Assembly: GCA_030998225.1 (NCBI GenBank)
Contig: JAPYXD010000713.1
Coordinates: 806,001-870,000 of the forward strand
Direction of reading: 5' to 3'
DNA length: 64,000 bases
Source of the DNA: Diplolepis rosae
Taxonomy: Eukaryota; Arthropoda; Insecta; Hymenoptera; Diplolepididae
Positions 1 through 11,889 of this stretch are shown piece after piece; the first letter of the stretch is position 1, and every line of letters starts with the position of its first letter. A program made the translations under genes and the position numbers. The notes beneath the pieces were generated by a model. It had not been told where the DNA came from. It saw only the letters and a list, made by a program, of their open reading frames with translations, and did not search any database.

Positions 1-36
1 AACCTTGCTGACAAAATTTCTGAAGCAGCGCAACCC

Positions 37-357
37 TTGAATTATCAAGTTGCAGCAGCGTCGTCAAGCCCCAACATCGTCGCTAATACATCCGCACTAT
101 CCGTCCCAGTTGATCCTTTTGCATCACTGGCGGACATACTGACCAAGCAGTTTGATAGGCTTTTTAACGAAATTCGCAATCTTAAGGCAACTCCTCAACA
201 TCGAGGTCGTACCAACTCTCGAAATTTCCAGCGAAATAACAGATCTCGCAGTCGTAGCTCCCATGGTCGCCGTTATTACCATCAGCGCTTTGGCAAAAAT
301 GCTAATAAATGTTCTCAGCCGTGCTCGTGGAAAGTCGCGTCCACTTCGGAAAACTAA
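37..357 (+). pseudogene. Gag C-terminal fragment of decayed Gypsy element
   Basis: This 106-codon piece ends the nucleocapsid part of Gag. It is rich in Arg and Ser and contains the box HQRFGKNANKCSQPCSW, the counterpart of HRKYGHAARNCVKPCSW in the intact element. The first Cys of the usual C-x2-H-x9-C-x3-C knuckle is replaced. The frame closes with Ser-Glu-Asn-stop, as in the intact copy, and the protease frame overlaps it in the -1 register. The gene is broken only in the sense that its start lies outside the window; the element as a whole is dead. Confidence 0.85.
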
Positions 358-671
358 ATAAGCCTAATCGAACGGATACTATCGATTTAGGTCCTTCCGA
401 CTCCAAGCGTCTCCATATTCGGGATGTATCCACGGGTCTAGTTTATCTTATAGACACAGGTTCGGACATCTCCTTGCTTCCAGCGGATTCCAAAACCTTA
501 AAACAAAAACCTGATGATCTCGTGTTGTTCGCGGCTAATGATTCACGCGTTCCTACCTACGGTGAACGTAATGTGACGCTGAATATTAACCTGCGTCGCA
601 TTATTAAGTGGAACTTCTGCGTCGCGGCAGTACCTCATCCTATTATTGGAGCAGATCTGCTCGCGCATTAG
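309..671 (+). pseudogene. Retropepsin-type aspartic protease of decayed Gypsy element
   Basis: The frame carries the catalytic box LIDTGSDISLLP and the later IIGADLLAH box of retroviral-type proteases. It overlaps the gag end in the -1 frame. It is uninterrupted over the protease itself and stops with TAG at 669-671. The following frame (675 onward) is in the same register, so the stop lies inside what would be a single pro-pol frame, at the same codon as in the intact copy. Confidence 0.85.
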
Positions 672-674
672 CAT

Positions 675-3235
675 TTGGTTCCATTCCTTCATGAATCGCG
701 TTTGGTCGACACTTCAACTGGTTTGAGCGTGCGAGGTTTTCTTAGGTCCGCAATAGTTTGCGGTTTAAGCCTTGTCAACAAAGACCACGCTTTTTCAACT
801 ATCTTAAACTCATTTCCAGAGCTTACAACCGTTTCGCAGGGAATTTTTTCTCGTTCAGTTGATGTACAACACCACATTTTAACTTGTGGACCGCCTGTTT
901 TCGAGCGCGCACGACGTCTTTCTCCAGAGAAGTTGGCTGCTGCTAAGAAGATTTTCGGTCAAATGGTTGAGGATGGTATTTGTCGTCCATCCAGCAGCCC
1001 CTGGGTAACTCCGATTCATCTAATCAGAAAGAAAAGCGGTGAATGGCGTGTTTGCGGTGACTTTCGACGACTGAATGCGGTCACGGTTCCAGACCGATAC
1101 CCGGTATCGTACTTGCACGATTTCTCTTTCATTTTACGCAACAAACGAGTGTTTTCCAAGCTTGATCTCCACATGGCATATCACCAAATATATACTATAT
1201 ATATAATATATTTCGGTCTTCGTAATGCCGGACAGACGTTCCAGCTTACATTTATCGCGCCTTAGGTGATCTCGAATTCGTTTTTGCCTATATTGACGTC
1301 ATTCTCATCGCGTCTTCAACTTTGGAGGAACATGAAGACCATCTCAGGATCGTCTTTCAACGCTTGCGAGAATTCTCGTTGCGTATCAACCTTAACAAGT
1401 GCGAGTTTGGTAAGTCTGAACTCGAATTTCTGGGATATCAAATAAATCATGAGGGCTGCGCTCCAACACCTGACAAGGTGCGCGTTATTACCGAGTTTTC
1501 TAAGCCTAAGACAATTGTCGAGCTGCGCCGATTCCTGGGCATGGTGAACTTTTATCGCAAAAGTTTACCCCATGCCGCTAAGGTTCAAGCACCTCTTCAA
1601 AAGTTTCTTTGCGAGTCACGCAAAAACGACAAACGTCCAATTTCGTGGGACACCGAGGCCAGCGCTGCGTTTGAGAAGGTCAAACATGACCTGGCTAATG
1701 CGACACTAATAACTCATCCGGCTCACAATGCTAAGACTCGTCTTGTTACCGACGCATCGAATTTTGGTATGGGCGCATCACTTGAGCAATGGCTTGACAA
1801 TACTTGGAAGCCGTTGGCGTTCTTTTCTCGCAAGTTTTCGCCTGCTCAACGCGTATACAGTGCATATGATCGGGAACTTACTGCTATTTACGAAGCTATT
1901 CGCCATTTCCGTTATTTCCTCGAGGGGAAAGCTTTCAGCATCGTTACTGATCATAAACCACTGATTTATATGTTCTCTCAACGCGTAGAAAAAATTTCTC
2001 AAAGACAACAGCGCCAAATTGCTCTTATTTCACCGAGTTTAGTCTGTTAGAACTCGCTCAAGCTCAAACCAGCGACGACGAGCTCAACTCTTTGATTTCA
2101 GATCCGAAATGCTCTTTTAACATCCGTAAAATACAATGGGGGCCAGAACATACCTCAATTTATTGTGACCTCACCGGCGAGACACTTCGTCCCATAATAC
2201 CACTACCACTTAGGGAACGAGTTTTTCACCTTTTCCACAACCAAGCGCATCCGAGCGGGAAAGTTACCGACCGCGTCATCAGGAAACGTTACGTATGGCC
2301 ATCGATGCGTCGCGATATTTCCGACTGGTGTAAAGCATGTCGCGAATGCCAACAGTCGAAAGTTTCGCGTCACAATCGTATGTTGCCATCGAATTTCACT
2401 GCTCCAGATGGTCGCTTTCGCCATGTCCACATGGATATTGTAGGTCCGCTTCCCATTAGTAATGGTTTTAGATACTGTCTCACAATCATCGACCGTTTTT
2501 CGCGATGGCCTGAGGAAGTTCCTCTTCAGAATATCGAAGCCGTAACCGTATGTAGAGCTTTCGTGGATCAGTGGGTTTCGCGCTACGGATCACCAGAGCT
2601 CAGTTCGAGTCGCAGTTGTTTTCAGCGCTCTTGCAACTTATCGGTTGCAACCGAATCCGTACCACCGCATACCATCCTGCTTCTAACGGTATGATCGAGC
2701 GATGGCATCGCTCATTGAAGGCAGCCATCATGTGTCACTCTGACCCGGAATGGTCACGCTCTCTATCAACCGTCCTACTCGGCCTTCGTACCAATGTATT
2801 GGACGTCGGCTCGTCGCCGGCCGAATTCGTTTTCGGTACAACACTCCCGAGGATTTCTCGCCAAATCCACATATGTTTCTCGAGGAATTCCGAGAGCACA
2901 TGCGTAAGGTAAAACATATTCCAATTAGTCAAAAATATAAACGTAAAGTATTCGTTTTTAAAGAGCTAAATTCATGCTCCCATGTGTTCCTACGTCATCA
3001 TGCAAAAAAGGCTTTAGAGCGCCCATATATGGGCCCTCACAAAGTTTTGAGCCGTGTATCCGACAGAGTATATGAAATTGATGTCGACGGCATTGCACGC
3101 CACGTATCCATCGAACATATTAAGCCAGCGCACTTTGCGCGCGAGGACATCGATCATCTGCAGTCAGCAATAGACACATCAAAACCTGTTCTTCGAACGT
3201 ATTCACGCAAATGTGTAACCTTCAAGCAACAATGA
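675..3235 (+). pseudogene. Broken pol (RT-RNase H-integrase) of decayed Gypsy element
   Basis: Pieces of one pol frame are spread over several registers. The RT part (675-1265) runs into a deletion and an AT-repeat patch near 1190-1210. The palm motif around 1295 reads YIDVI instead of YIDDI. RNase H (1322-2050) keeps TDASN and [11 protein letters not shown]. About 50 codons are missing near 2040. The integrase zinc region (2092-2500) is recognisable, but the segment with the second catalytic Asp is deleted near 2595. Another deletion near 2850 shifts the frame before the C-terminal part (2860-3235). It cannot encode an active polymerase or integrase. Confidence 0.9.
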
Positions 3236-3584
3236 TGTAATGTGAAAATTTCGCAGGAAAATGTTATCTCTCATATTGGTGATATCAGACGAGTGACAGG
3301 GTGGGTCAAACGTCTGTGACCTGCGCCTTGGACATCTTTTTCTCTTCTCTCCGGTGTACTGAGTATGACTATTTCTCCTTGCCAAATTTTACACAATTAG
3401 CTGCACAGCTTCAAACCGTTATTTCGTATACAAATAATTGTAATTTTCGATGGATTCAAAATTCTCTGCCTAAAAATGTGAACATTGTTCATTATTGAAA
3501 AGTTTTTTTTTTTGTTTGAAAATTTTATGTTCAAAAAAAATATGTAATATTTTTAAATTATTTTGCGTTTGACCGCTCTCACTC

Positions 3585-3596
3585 GGGGGGGAGTAC
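3585..3596 (+). other. Polypurine tract of decayed Gypsy element
   Basis: A G-rich run (GGGGGGGAG) lies immediately before the LTR start TGTAGGGAAC, matching the tract at the same place in the intact element. Such a tract primes plus-strand DNA synthesis in LTR elements. Confidence 0.7.
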
Positions 3597-3854
3597 TGTA
3601 GGGAACAAAATTGGCTAGCCGCGTTTCGGCGAGTTTCTCACCTACTTGTTTAAATATATTCTATGCCGTAACGGCAGCCATGATTGTAAGTTAGTTGGTA
3701 GCGGGTCGTTCCCGTGGTAACAAGTGCAGACTAGCTCACTTCAACCATTTTAAAATATACAATGTTATTTGTTAATTAAGTGGTGTTGCTTCATTTACCA
3801 GACCCACCTGGGACAGTAGGTCTCCCACATATTTCTACATACTAAGTGCCTACA
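3597..3854 (+). repeat. 3' LTR of decayed Gypsy element
   Basis: It begins TGTAGGG after the purine tract and ends in CA at 3853-3854. The other LTR is outside the window, so the end is set by the CA and by the start of the flanking G-type repeat. It is about 258 bp, against 292 bp in the intact element. Confidence 0.65.
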
Positions 3855-4126
3855 TAGTGACCCGAATGGTAGGTATACATTGTACCATAGTTTTAGTTGC
3901 CCAAAGTTTCAATTGCCCATAAAATCACCAGACGTCACTATATTTGAAAAGCAGTGTTAAACGAAGATTATGAAAGGAATGTGTTGGCAAAAACTGCGAG
4001 GATTGCAAGATGCAGGATTCCTGTACATTTCCCTGAAGCGCTCTCTAACGCCTATATTCGATATATACTTGCAATTTTTGTAAACGCATTCCTTTCATAA
4101 TCATCGTCAAACACTGCATTTCAAAT

Positions 4127-4453
4127 GGTAGGTATACATTGTACCATAGTTTTAGTTGCCCAAAGTTTCAATTGCCCATAAAATCACCAGAAATAATTAT
4201 ATTTGAAAAGCAGTGTTAAACGAAGATTATGAAAGGAATGTGTTGGCAAAAATTGCAAGTATATATCGGATATAGGCGTTAGAGAGCGCTTCAGGGAAAT
4301 GTACAGGAATGCTGCATCTTGCCATCCTCGCAGTTTTTGCCAACACATTCCTTTCATAATCTTCTTTTAACACTGCTTGTCAAATATAGTGACGTCTGGT
4401 GATTTTATGGGCAACTAAAACTATGGTACAATAAGGTACAATGTATACCCACC
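4127..4453. mobile_element. E2: second copy of the E MITE inserted in E1
   Basis: It has the same GGTAGGTATACATTG end and a slightly diverged right end (ATGTATACCCACC). It is flanked by a perfect 9-bp duplication, ATTTCAAAT, at 4118-4126 and 4454-4462. Like E1 it is nearly a full hairpin, with arms carrying the segment GATTATGAAAGGAATG and its complement. It is a non-autonomous element that jumped into a relative. Confidence 0.85.
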
Positions 4454-5095
4454 ATTTCAAATATAGTGACTTCTGGTGATTTTATTGGCAATTGAAACTT
4501 TAGGCAAAGATATTATAAACCTAGATGCGGTGCAGGGCGTCAGAGTGGGGGAACGATATATATAGCTAACCACTTTTTCCGCCATATCAAAGTGCTGCCC
4601 TCATCGTACTACCAAGCCAAATCAAACCCAGCAAAAAAATGTCGATAACGTTTGGATAAAGCAGAGCCAAAAATTCTTTTCAAAGACTTTTAAGGTTAGG
4701 AATGTCAAATTTGACAGCTTGACAACATAATGTAAACAAAAGTTATGGCATGATGATTAATTAAGAATTACAATTACGAATAAAAAATAATTTCTAAATA
4801 AGTGTCGAACTTTTAAATTACATTAAATTAATAATTAAGATCCAAAATATTTTAATAGTGAATTTTTAAAAGTATTTTAATTGAAGATTTGTGTTGTTGA
4901 TACATGATGATTAATTAAGAATTACAATTACGAATAAAAAATAATTTCTAAATAAGTGTCGAACTTTTAAATTATATTAAATTAATAATTAAGATCCAAA
5001 ATATTTTAATAGTGAATTTTTAAAAGTATTTTAATTGAAGATTTGTGTTGTTGATACTTGACTCTAGGTTCCAAAGTAAATAAAAACTTAGATTT

Positions 5096-5646
5096 ACGCA
5101 GTCATAGAAGTTTTTGTTCTGATCGAAACCCTCATCAGAGATTTATTTTTAGAATAAAAAATGCATAATAAAAAGTTATTAACTTAAGATTTCTTTGATG
5201 GAAATTTTTGAAAATCAACATTTGAGAAAGAAAACTTGTAAAAAGCTGCCTAAAATTATCATTAAGTCCTTTCATCGATATGAAACCAAATAATTATATC
5301 CCACAACATTTTTTTCAATTTGAAGAATTTGAATTCTTTGTGTGGGAAAAAGACGCTTTCGACTACGCTGGGATTTGAGTCCAAGTCTCAGTGGAAAAAT
5401 TTCGAACTCAACCTATTAATTTAAAATTATTTACAATTATTTTATACCAAAGAAATATTTTAAAAATTGTTGAATTCTTTCAACCTCTTCTTTTGAAACA
5501 ATGTCAAGTTTCTTATTGTCTCGCATGTAAAACTATGTTGATTTTTAAAAATTTCCAACAAAGAAATCCTAAGTTAACAACTTTTTATTATGCATTTTTT
5601 ATTTGAAAAATAAATCTCTGATGAGGGCTCCGATTAGAACCGAAAC
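5096..5646. repeat. Inverted module in D1 with hammerhead-like motifs and half tRNA-like sequence
   Basis: The arms (about 5096-5225 and 5530-5646) are complementary, and each carries CTGATGAGGG: reverse strand at 5129-5138, forward at 5618-5627 followed by CCGAAAC at 5640-5646. The centre (5350-5390) reads like the B-box half of the tRNA-like sequence found complete in D2. The same layout is seen in D2 (31830-32370) and, more worn, in D3. Nothing suggests a protein. Confidence 0.6.
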
Positions 5647-8549
5647 ACATTTTGAAAAACTAAATAATATTTTTCAATTTCATACATATTCAATTATATG
5701 AATAGGTAATTTACAGATTCGAGATCTTGTACTTCGTTAAAGCATGATTTTTAGGACTTCTTTTAAGTGTGGAAATTTCATAATTTTTATCCACTTTTTA
5801 ATATTTTAGGATGCCTATCTAAATAAATCCTCAGGCTGATCGAGCTCATTCATTGCCCCAAATTTTATTCATGTTACAAGTTAAGGGGGATTTCTACCTT
5901 GTTCAGTCAAAAAGCTATACCATTTTCTCGAATTTTTTGGGACAAAAGTTAAAAAGATAAACACTTGAAATTTTGTCTCGGTATCAAAGTAATTAAGGTA
6001 GTTCATTCACGAAAATTAGACCTCAGGCAAAAATAGATAATTTTGCTTTCAGGAATAGCAATATTATTATTGAAGGGCTAATTTGATAGAGAAAAGATTA
6101 TTTTTCATGAAAAAAATTTGAAATACAAAAAAGTAATTTTATTAATAAATTTTATTTTTGCCCAAACTTATTTTTTTATCGCTTCGAGCCAAAGGGCATA
6201 ACCGGGTTTCTATGTGAAATCGGCCTTGAAACCAAATCAAATTTCGCATCGACTATATTTTATCATTTTCGTTTTTTGCGTTTTTTAGCTAAACTAATAA
6301 TAGGAAAATTTTGAAAAAAATCAGGATTGTTTTTTCCAATAAACGATACATTTGTGAATTTTTGCAGATTTTGTTATGCATAATTTGTGATGCAAGAAAT
6401 TGCGAAAATTTTTGCACACAATTTTATTCATGTTTGATTTACGCGACCACTCTTTTGAATTATGCTATTCATTAGTTACCTATCGATAATTAAAACAGAA
6501 TTTTTGCAGATTTTTGCAAGGTGTGGATGGGGGTAAAAAAATAAAAACCGTCAAAATACACATTCTTCCAACATCTTATTATTAAAACACTTTTTATAAT
6601 AATAGTAGACTAATGAAAAAAAAATTGTTATTTGCTAATAAACCTCTAACACGGTTTACTGCTAAAATTTTTGCAAAATATTTTGCGAATTTTGGTTGTT
6701 ACGAAAAATCGAAATTCATATTTTGTACAATTTTTAAGTGCGCACCTTAATTATATACCTAAAATTTGCGCAATACTTGCAGCTATCACTATGAATTTTT
6801 TCAGATTTTTCAAAGATGGCTTTTTTTCAAAAAATCAATTTGTTTCAAAAAAACATTTTTTTTTATCATTAAATTTGGAGTAAAAATTTTCCCAAAGAAT
6901 ACTGCTACATCGGCCATCTAATGATACGTTTGTCTAATTTTTTTCAGAATTTTTCCTAGTTTCAGTTTTAAAATAATTGAAAAAGAACAAAAACACTTCT
7001 TTGTTTTGTTTATCCCATAACTTTTTAAATAATTATAATAATAATTTAAAAATCAAAGTAAGTAAATAAATTCTTTTGACAATAATTTTAATCAACTTGG
7101 AGTGTCGGGGAAATTAAATTAAAAAATCATAAAAATTGAGTAAAAAATAGAAGTATTAAATTTAATACGATATTACTGCATTTTTGTATTTGAAAGTATA
7201 AATATGGTTTATAAATAACAATGCTTATATTTATTTCATCGTAACTCAAAATATTTTCATTATTCAATAAAACAACTCGCAATATCTTCCAATATCAAAA
7301 TATCAGAACTTCCAATTTCGAGAACATATTTTCTATGGTTTGAATAATTTTCTTTTTGGTTAGAGTCTTTCTTTGCGAATACATAATATATATTTCTTTC
7401 TTTCCATTAAAATAATGAAGAAAATTCATAAAAATATTGCTGGTTTATTATTCAGTACATTAATAGTTTTAGTCATTGATTATTTCATCGAGAATTTCTG
7501 TATAATGAAATTTGTCACATAGATGCTATTTGTTGCATTTTTGAGCGGGATATGGTTGCTAATAATTTTAAGTTCTGTTCTATACTCTATATATAATTTT
7601 GTTGAAAAAAAGGAAGTCTAAGAGTTATAAAGAGGAGCTATAAAGTCATAAACTTTCCAACTTCGGAAAATAAAATTGATATGCCTCGACTTCTTTGCTC
7701 AAATAATTTTATTTGAAGTTCAACAATTTTTAAATTTAAATAAAAAAATAAGACATTTTATGCGAAAATTTTAAGTTGAAAGTATTTCTGAATCTTGCTT
7801 TTTACAAAGGTAAAAAAAGTCTATAATTTCTAAGATTATCGTCTTATTTCAATATTTTGATATCTCTTCTTAAATGCTGTTTTGAAATTGTCTGTAAAAG
7901 GGTTTAAAAAATATTTTTCTATTATTGTATTTTTTTTATAATTAATCGATTAATTTGAATACCATATTGAGATATAAATAGAAATTATATTATATATTAA
8001 ATTATATTATATTAAATTATGAAAATATACAGAAAAAGTCGGTTGTTAAATTGACGTAACTTTTTTATATGACAATTGTAATAGTTTGTTTTTGGGGTTT
8101 ACTAAGTATACTTATTCCAAGAAATATAAATCATGTATTTTACACCCATACAATACATACTCAATTTGCCGTGCAAAAAATGTCACGTAAAGAATTTCTT
8201 TGAAATACTTTTCTTGAAAAAAATGTTTTTAGGATTGTTTTATATTCAAGCCTTTCGTTTTCAAATATATAATATATTTACCATGTAAAAAAGCTACGTC
8301 TTTTCAAATCTAAAATATTTCATTCCAAGAAAATCTCAATTCAGCTTTCCACTTTTTCTGTGTATTTTTAGGTTTTAACAGGTTTTAATAAAAATCACTA
8401 ATAAGGGCTCCGATCTGAGCCAAAATGTCAGATTCATATTAACTTCATCATTTTCGACCAGAAAGTCAATCTTTTCCAACAATAAACCTGTTTTTGAGAC
8501 CAAAGATCAATACAGCTAGCACTTTCAATTAATAGTATAGTACACAAAA

Positions 8550-8820
8550 AAACTTTTTATATCAATTTTTACTAAAGTATTTTTCAATTTAGTGAAAAAC
8601 GTATCACTCTAAGACTTTTTGTCAAAAAAAAAAATACTAAACTTTAGAAGAATGATATGAAACTTTAGTCTGAATTATATTAAAATTTGTTATGAACTAT
8701 GCTATAGTTTCATATCATTCTCCTAAAGTTTAGTATTTTTTTTGACAAAAGGTCTTAGAGTGATACGTTTTTCCCTAAATTGAAAAATACTACAGTAGAA
8801 GTTGATATAAAGAGTTTCTC
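8550..8820. repeat. Hairpin inside D1
   Basis: Two arms of about 120 bases, each containing the ATGATATGAAACTTTAG-type sequence or its complement, are separated by about 25 bases. In D2 (35215-35425) the outer part of the right arm is deleted. It is probably a small inverted-repeat insertion or a structural part of D. Confidence 0.65.
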
Positions 8821-9207
8821 CGTGTACCTAAAGAAAATAGTATGTATAATGATAAAAATCAATCTCATCATATTATACGCTCAAATGTTCAACATCATAT
8901 CTTGCGTTTTATCGCTGGACTTGAATATTTTCAATTTATACAGCTTAAACAAATGTTAGCTTGTTGGTTTTCGAGAGGATTGAGGGGTACGGGGAGAGTT
9001 GTGGACAGCGCTCCTAAGGTTTAGTTGGCGAACTACTTCGATTTGTCAAATCGGTGGGCAGAGATGTACGGGGGGACCTGAACATTTTCGCCGGACGCGC
9101 CGTCTACAATCTTCGCGGGGAACTAGGCCTGCACCGCATCTAGGCTTATAATATCTTTGCTTTAGGCAACTAAAATTATGGTACAATGTATACCTACCTG
9201 CCCGAAT

Positions 9208-10100
9208 GCAGCACTATAGCATGTATGTATATAGATATACCCAGAACGTAGTCAGCCTTGAATAGAGTTCTTAAGAGTTTATGTGACCGAGAATATGTCT
9301 GGGAGCACAGGAATATGACTGAGAATTTCTCTGATGAATGTGCTTTTCGAGAATTTATGAGAATTTAAAAATATTTGTCCGTAATGGTTCAAGCTTTCAA
9401 TTGTTTTTGATAAATGCTTTGTTCTGGAAGTTTGTGTAACGTGCGCAATAAAAATGGAAAAAAAGGAATATAGTTTCGAATTTTTTTTTTTTTAAATTAT
9501 TTATAATGGCTATAAAAAAATTTTTTTTGATATTGAATTCTGATATAACTTGACATTTTTCGTAGTTTATTTTTATGAAACCTTCACTATTGCAATTCAT
9601 AGTGTTTGGAAATAAATTTACAATATTATAAGGTTTAAGGCCATGGATCAACCAGATCACGTGACCACATTCCTGTAAAAGTTCGTGTAAGATAACTTTT
9701 TTATTTTACAAAATATTTTTCTGAAAATTTGGAAAATACTACAGAACGGGACAGAGAGCGTTTGTCAACTTCGTTTGATTGGAAATTCTCTAACATTTTT
9801 ACAGTTTACTGTAATTGTCGATAAGTTTTCGAATTTTTTTCCAAATTTTTACTTAAAATAATTCAGCAGACGTTCTTTACTGTTTTTTTTACGTTTCCCA
9901 AACTTTCAGAAAGATACTTTGTAATTTTAAAAAGTTATCTTACATGAACGAATAAATGTATAATTTAGTCACGTGGTCCGATTGATCCATGGCCTTAATG
10001 ATAAAAAAATAATGGTGAAGGTATGGTAAAATTCCCTTAAATTCTCTGTAAATTCTCAAGTTGTCTTAAAATGACGGTCACAGTCATGAGAACGTGAACT
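9208..10100 (+). repeat. F1: dispersed repeat, uninterrupted copy
   Basis: After a short G-type stretch (9208-9250) there is sequence rich in AATTCTC/GAGAATT, from GTTCTTAAGAGTTTATG near 9266 to GAACGTGAACTC near 10095. It matches 31365-31394 plus 37074-37710, where element D2 interrupts it. Here GTGACCGAGAATATGTC is continuous, which makes this the empty site for D2. No open frame with coding character was seen. Confidence 0.65.
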
Positions 10101-10494
10101 CTATACAGCAGCTGTCTGTAAACCGAAATTTCGAAACTACTACTCATCATGATAAGGGAACATCTCCCACCAAGGGAGTTGCCAGACCTGTCTATACTAC
10201 CGTGATAGTGGTGCATGAACATTGGCATCAAATGCATGGGACTAAACTTTATTTTTTAAATACCTTAGTGATAAATAATTCATCACTATAAGTGTCCGAT
10301 AAATTTTGCTAAAATTGAACTTTTTTTAAATTTCAAAGGCAAAAGTAGTCTATCTACGTCCGTTTCTATCTTCTCTATCATTTCACAAATTTTGAAAAGA
10401 AAATTTTGGGCGTGTCCAAATTGGTGAAATACATTACGAAGTAAATACTTTCACCATTGGATGACAAATGTCGGCGTCTTTTCTTGCTATGACG
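10101..10494 (+). repeat. G-type fragment and unassigned AT-rich sequence
   Basis: Bases 10125-10205 carry a G-type fragment containing GTTGCCAGACCTGTCTATAC. Bases 10330-10365 repeat, in reverse, the segment near 39690-39720 (GTAGTCTATCTACGTCCG). I see no gene. Confidence 0.5.
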
Positions 10495-11070
10495 TAAGTA
10501 TCTACTTACGTAATGTATACTGTTTTTATTAATGTTAGTTAACTATTTCAAAAATATAAATTAATATTCACCTTATTTTATATTCTATTTTCTTAAATTA
10601 TTTACAATGATTTCCAACTAATTACAACTCTCATCAACTTCGTTCCTTGTTCAGAATTTTTCATTTTTTTTTCCATATTTCAACTTAATTTTACCTCAAA
10701 AAAATAATATAAATGCAGTGATATGTAGACAATTAAATATAAAAATTTTTAAAAGTTATTAGTCAATGCCACAAAGGAACAAAAGAGATATTAATATTTA
10801 AATATTAATATCAGCTGAATGTTTCAAAATAGTTTTTGTACGAGATAAATGTGAATAAAAAGGGGAAAATTTAATTTAGAATATTCAAATAATATTAATA
10901 TTTAACGTCTGATCTCTTTTAATTGTTTATGGCATTGAATAATATATTTAAAAAAATTTTTATATTAAATTCTTTGTAAGACACTGTGAATTTTCAGGGA
11001 GTATGGTACAGTTAGCGCCGCGTGTGACGGTTCGGCAAACTAACTTAGGAATTCAACTTAGGACACTAAA
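10495..11070 (+). repeat. J1: copy of the J repeat arm
   Basis: This segment runs from ATACTGTTTTTATTAATG to AACTTAGGACACTAAAGG. It matches 39750-40314 in the same orientation and 37861-38405 in the opposite orientation. Those two copies form the arms of a composite; here only one arm is present. Confidence 0.7.
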
Positions 11071-11203
11071 GGAGGAATTACACCTCTGCCTGCAGGAATT
11101 ATGCCATGGTAACATATTAGTGGGAAAGAAATAGGAAAATTGTCCGTCTCTTTCTCTCTTGTATGTTACCATGGTAACCTATCTCCATGTAAGCGACTTG
11201 GTA

Positions 11204-11839
11204 GGAGCAAAGGCACGGTAAGTGCCCGGCTTGTAAGTTGGAAGTAGTGGAAAGGAGTGCGCAAGTGCGCAGTTGTCCACTTCTTACTCACGGGAAAATG
11301 TGCGAGTGAGACGACTTTGTCAAATTGATCTAAACCAGAGTGGTTATGTTGATTGATTTTTTGATCATTTGCAAGCGGCAGGTATTTGTTCAATTTCAAT
11401 TTAGTTTTAAAAAAAAATTCTATCTCAGGACTCCTATAAAGCTAAAAGAGTGCATTATAAAAGTGGTATGTATATATCGAATATAATAAGATTGTAAATC
11501 TTGAAATTGAAATTTTGGTATTTGTTATTACTTCGTAAATCGTGTGTAAAATAATGTTGAATAGTTTTTTCCTTTAAAGGTGAGGGAATTTAATCCTAGA
11601 AATTTTCAAGATTTTGAAGATCGCATATAATATAATATAATGCATTTAATATAATACATTTTTTTCATAGCAATGTCGTGTAGCGTATCGGGTTGCATAA
11701 CCTCTCTGGCTTAGATCAATTTGACAAGTTCGACTCACTCGCACATTTTCCCGTGAGTAAGAAGAGGACAACTGCGCACTTGCGCACTCCTTTGACTAAT
11801 TCCAACTTACAAGCCGGGCACTTACCATGCCGTTGCTCC
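11204..11839. mobile_element. T: inverted-repeat element upstream of PPP4R2
   Basis: Imperfect inverted arms of about 145 bp begin GGAGCAA and contain GGTAAGTGCCCGGCTTG; arms lie at 11204-11345 and 11690-11839. The 350-bp centre is AT-rich and non-coding. I could not find a clean target duplication. A MITE-type element is likely. Confidence 0.6.
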
Positions 11840-11889
11840 TGCCAGATTCGGAAAAGTTTCCCGTGGTAGTTTGGTCTCCTTATTATTCC

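Larger units (their letters stand above)
1..3854 (+). mobile_element. Degenerate Ty3/Gypsy LTR retrotransposon, 5' part outside window
   Basis: The order gag end, aspartic protease, reverse transcriptase, RNase H, integrase, purine tract, LTR is that of a Ty3/Gypsy element. It aligns throughout with the intact element at 25370-31304 but has deletions and frameshifts, so it is a dead relative and not a recent duplicate. The 5' LTR and most of gag lie before base 1. The element appears to have inserted into a G-type repeat: the bases after the LTR (TAGTGACCCGAAT) resemble TAGTGGCTCGAAT on the reverse strand near 57050. Confidence 0.93.
4505..9159. mobile_element. D1: TIR element with 7-bp target duplication
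   Basis: Inverted ends start CAAAGATATTATAA and run about 30 bp (CCTAGATGCGGTGCAGG follows). The flanks are a perfect 7-bp duplication, CTTTAGG, at 4498-4504 and 9160-9166. The insertion lies in the right TIR of E1, and the left TIR of E1 shows the uninterrupted sequence. No long coding frame is seen. Contents: a 154-bp tandem duplication (4751-4904, 4905-5058) absent from D2, an inverted module with hammerhead-like motifs and half a tRNA-like sequence (about 5096-5645), AT-rich sequence, a hairpin near 8550-8820, and a GC-richer right end. A second copy is at 31395-37073 and a truncated one at 57165-59710. Confidence 0.85.
3868..9198. mobile_element. E1: long-TIR, MULE-like DNA element with nested E2 and D1
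   Basis: The ends are inverted repeats of roughly 80 bp beginning GGTAGGTATACATTG, closed on the right by CAATGTATACCTACC. The flanks are gacccgaat and tgcccgaat, a 9-bp duplication matching at 7 of 9 positions. Nine-base duplications with long TIRs are typical of Mutator-like elements; no transposase is visible, so the assignment is inference. The interior is a hairpin with arms at about 3951-4018 and 4065-4117. E2 and D1 are inserted in it. With both removed E1 is only a few hundred bases long, a MITE. Confidence 0.75.

Noticed and set aside
3855..3867. Primer-site-like TAGTGACCC after the 3' LTR of the decayed Gypsy element, suggesting tandem elements
   Set aside because: The bases match the G-type repeat (TAGTGGCTCGAAT on the reverse strand near 57050), and the G sequence continues after E1 at 9199; it is target DNA.
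4505..9159. D1 as a retroelement or virus-like insertion because of its length
   Set aside because: No coding frames; exact TIRs and a 7-bp duplication show a DNA transposon.
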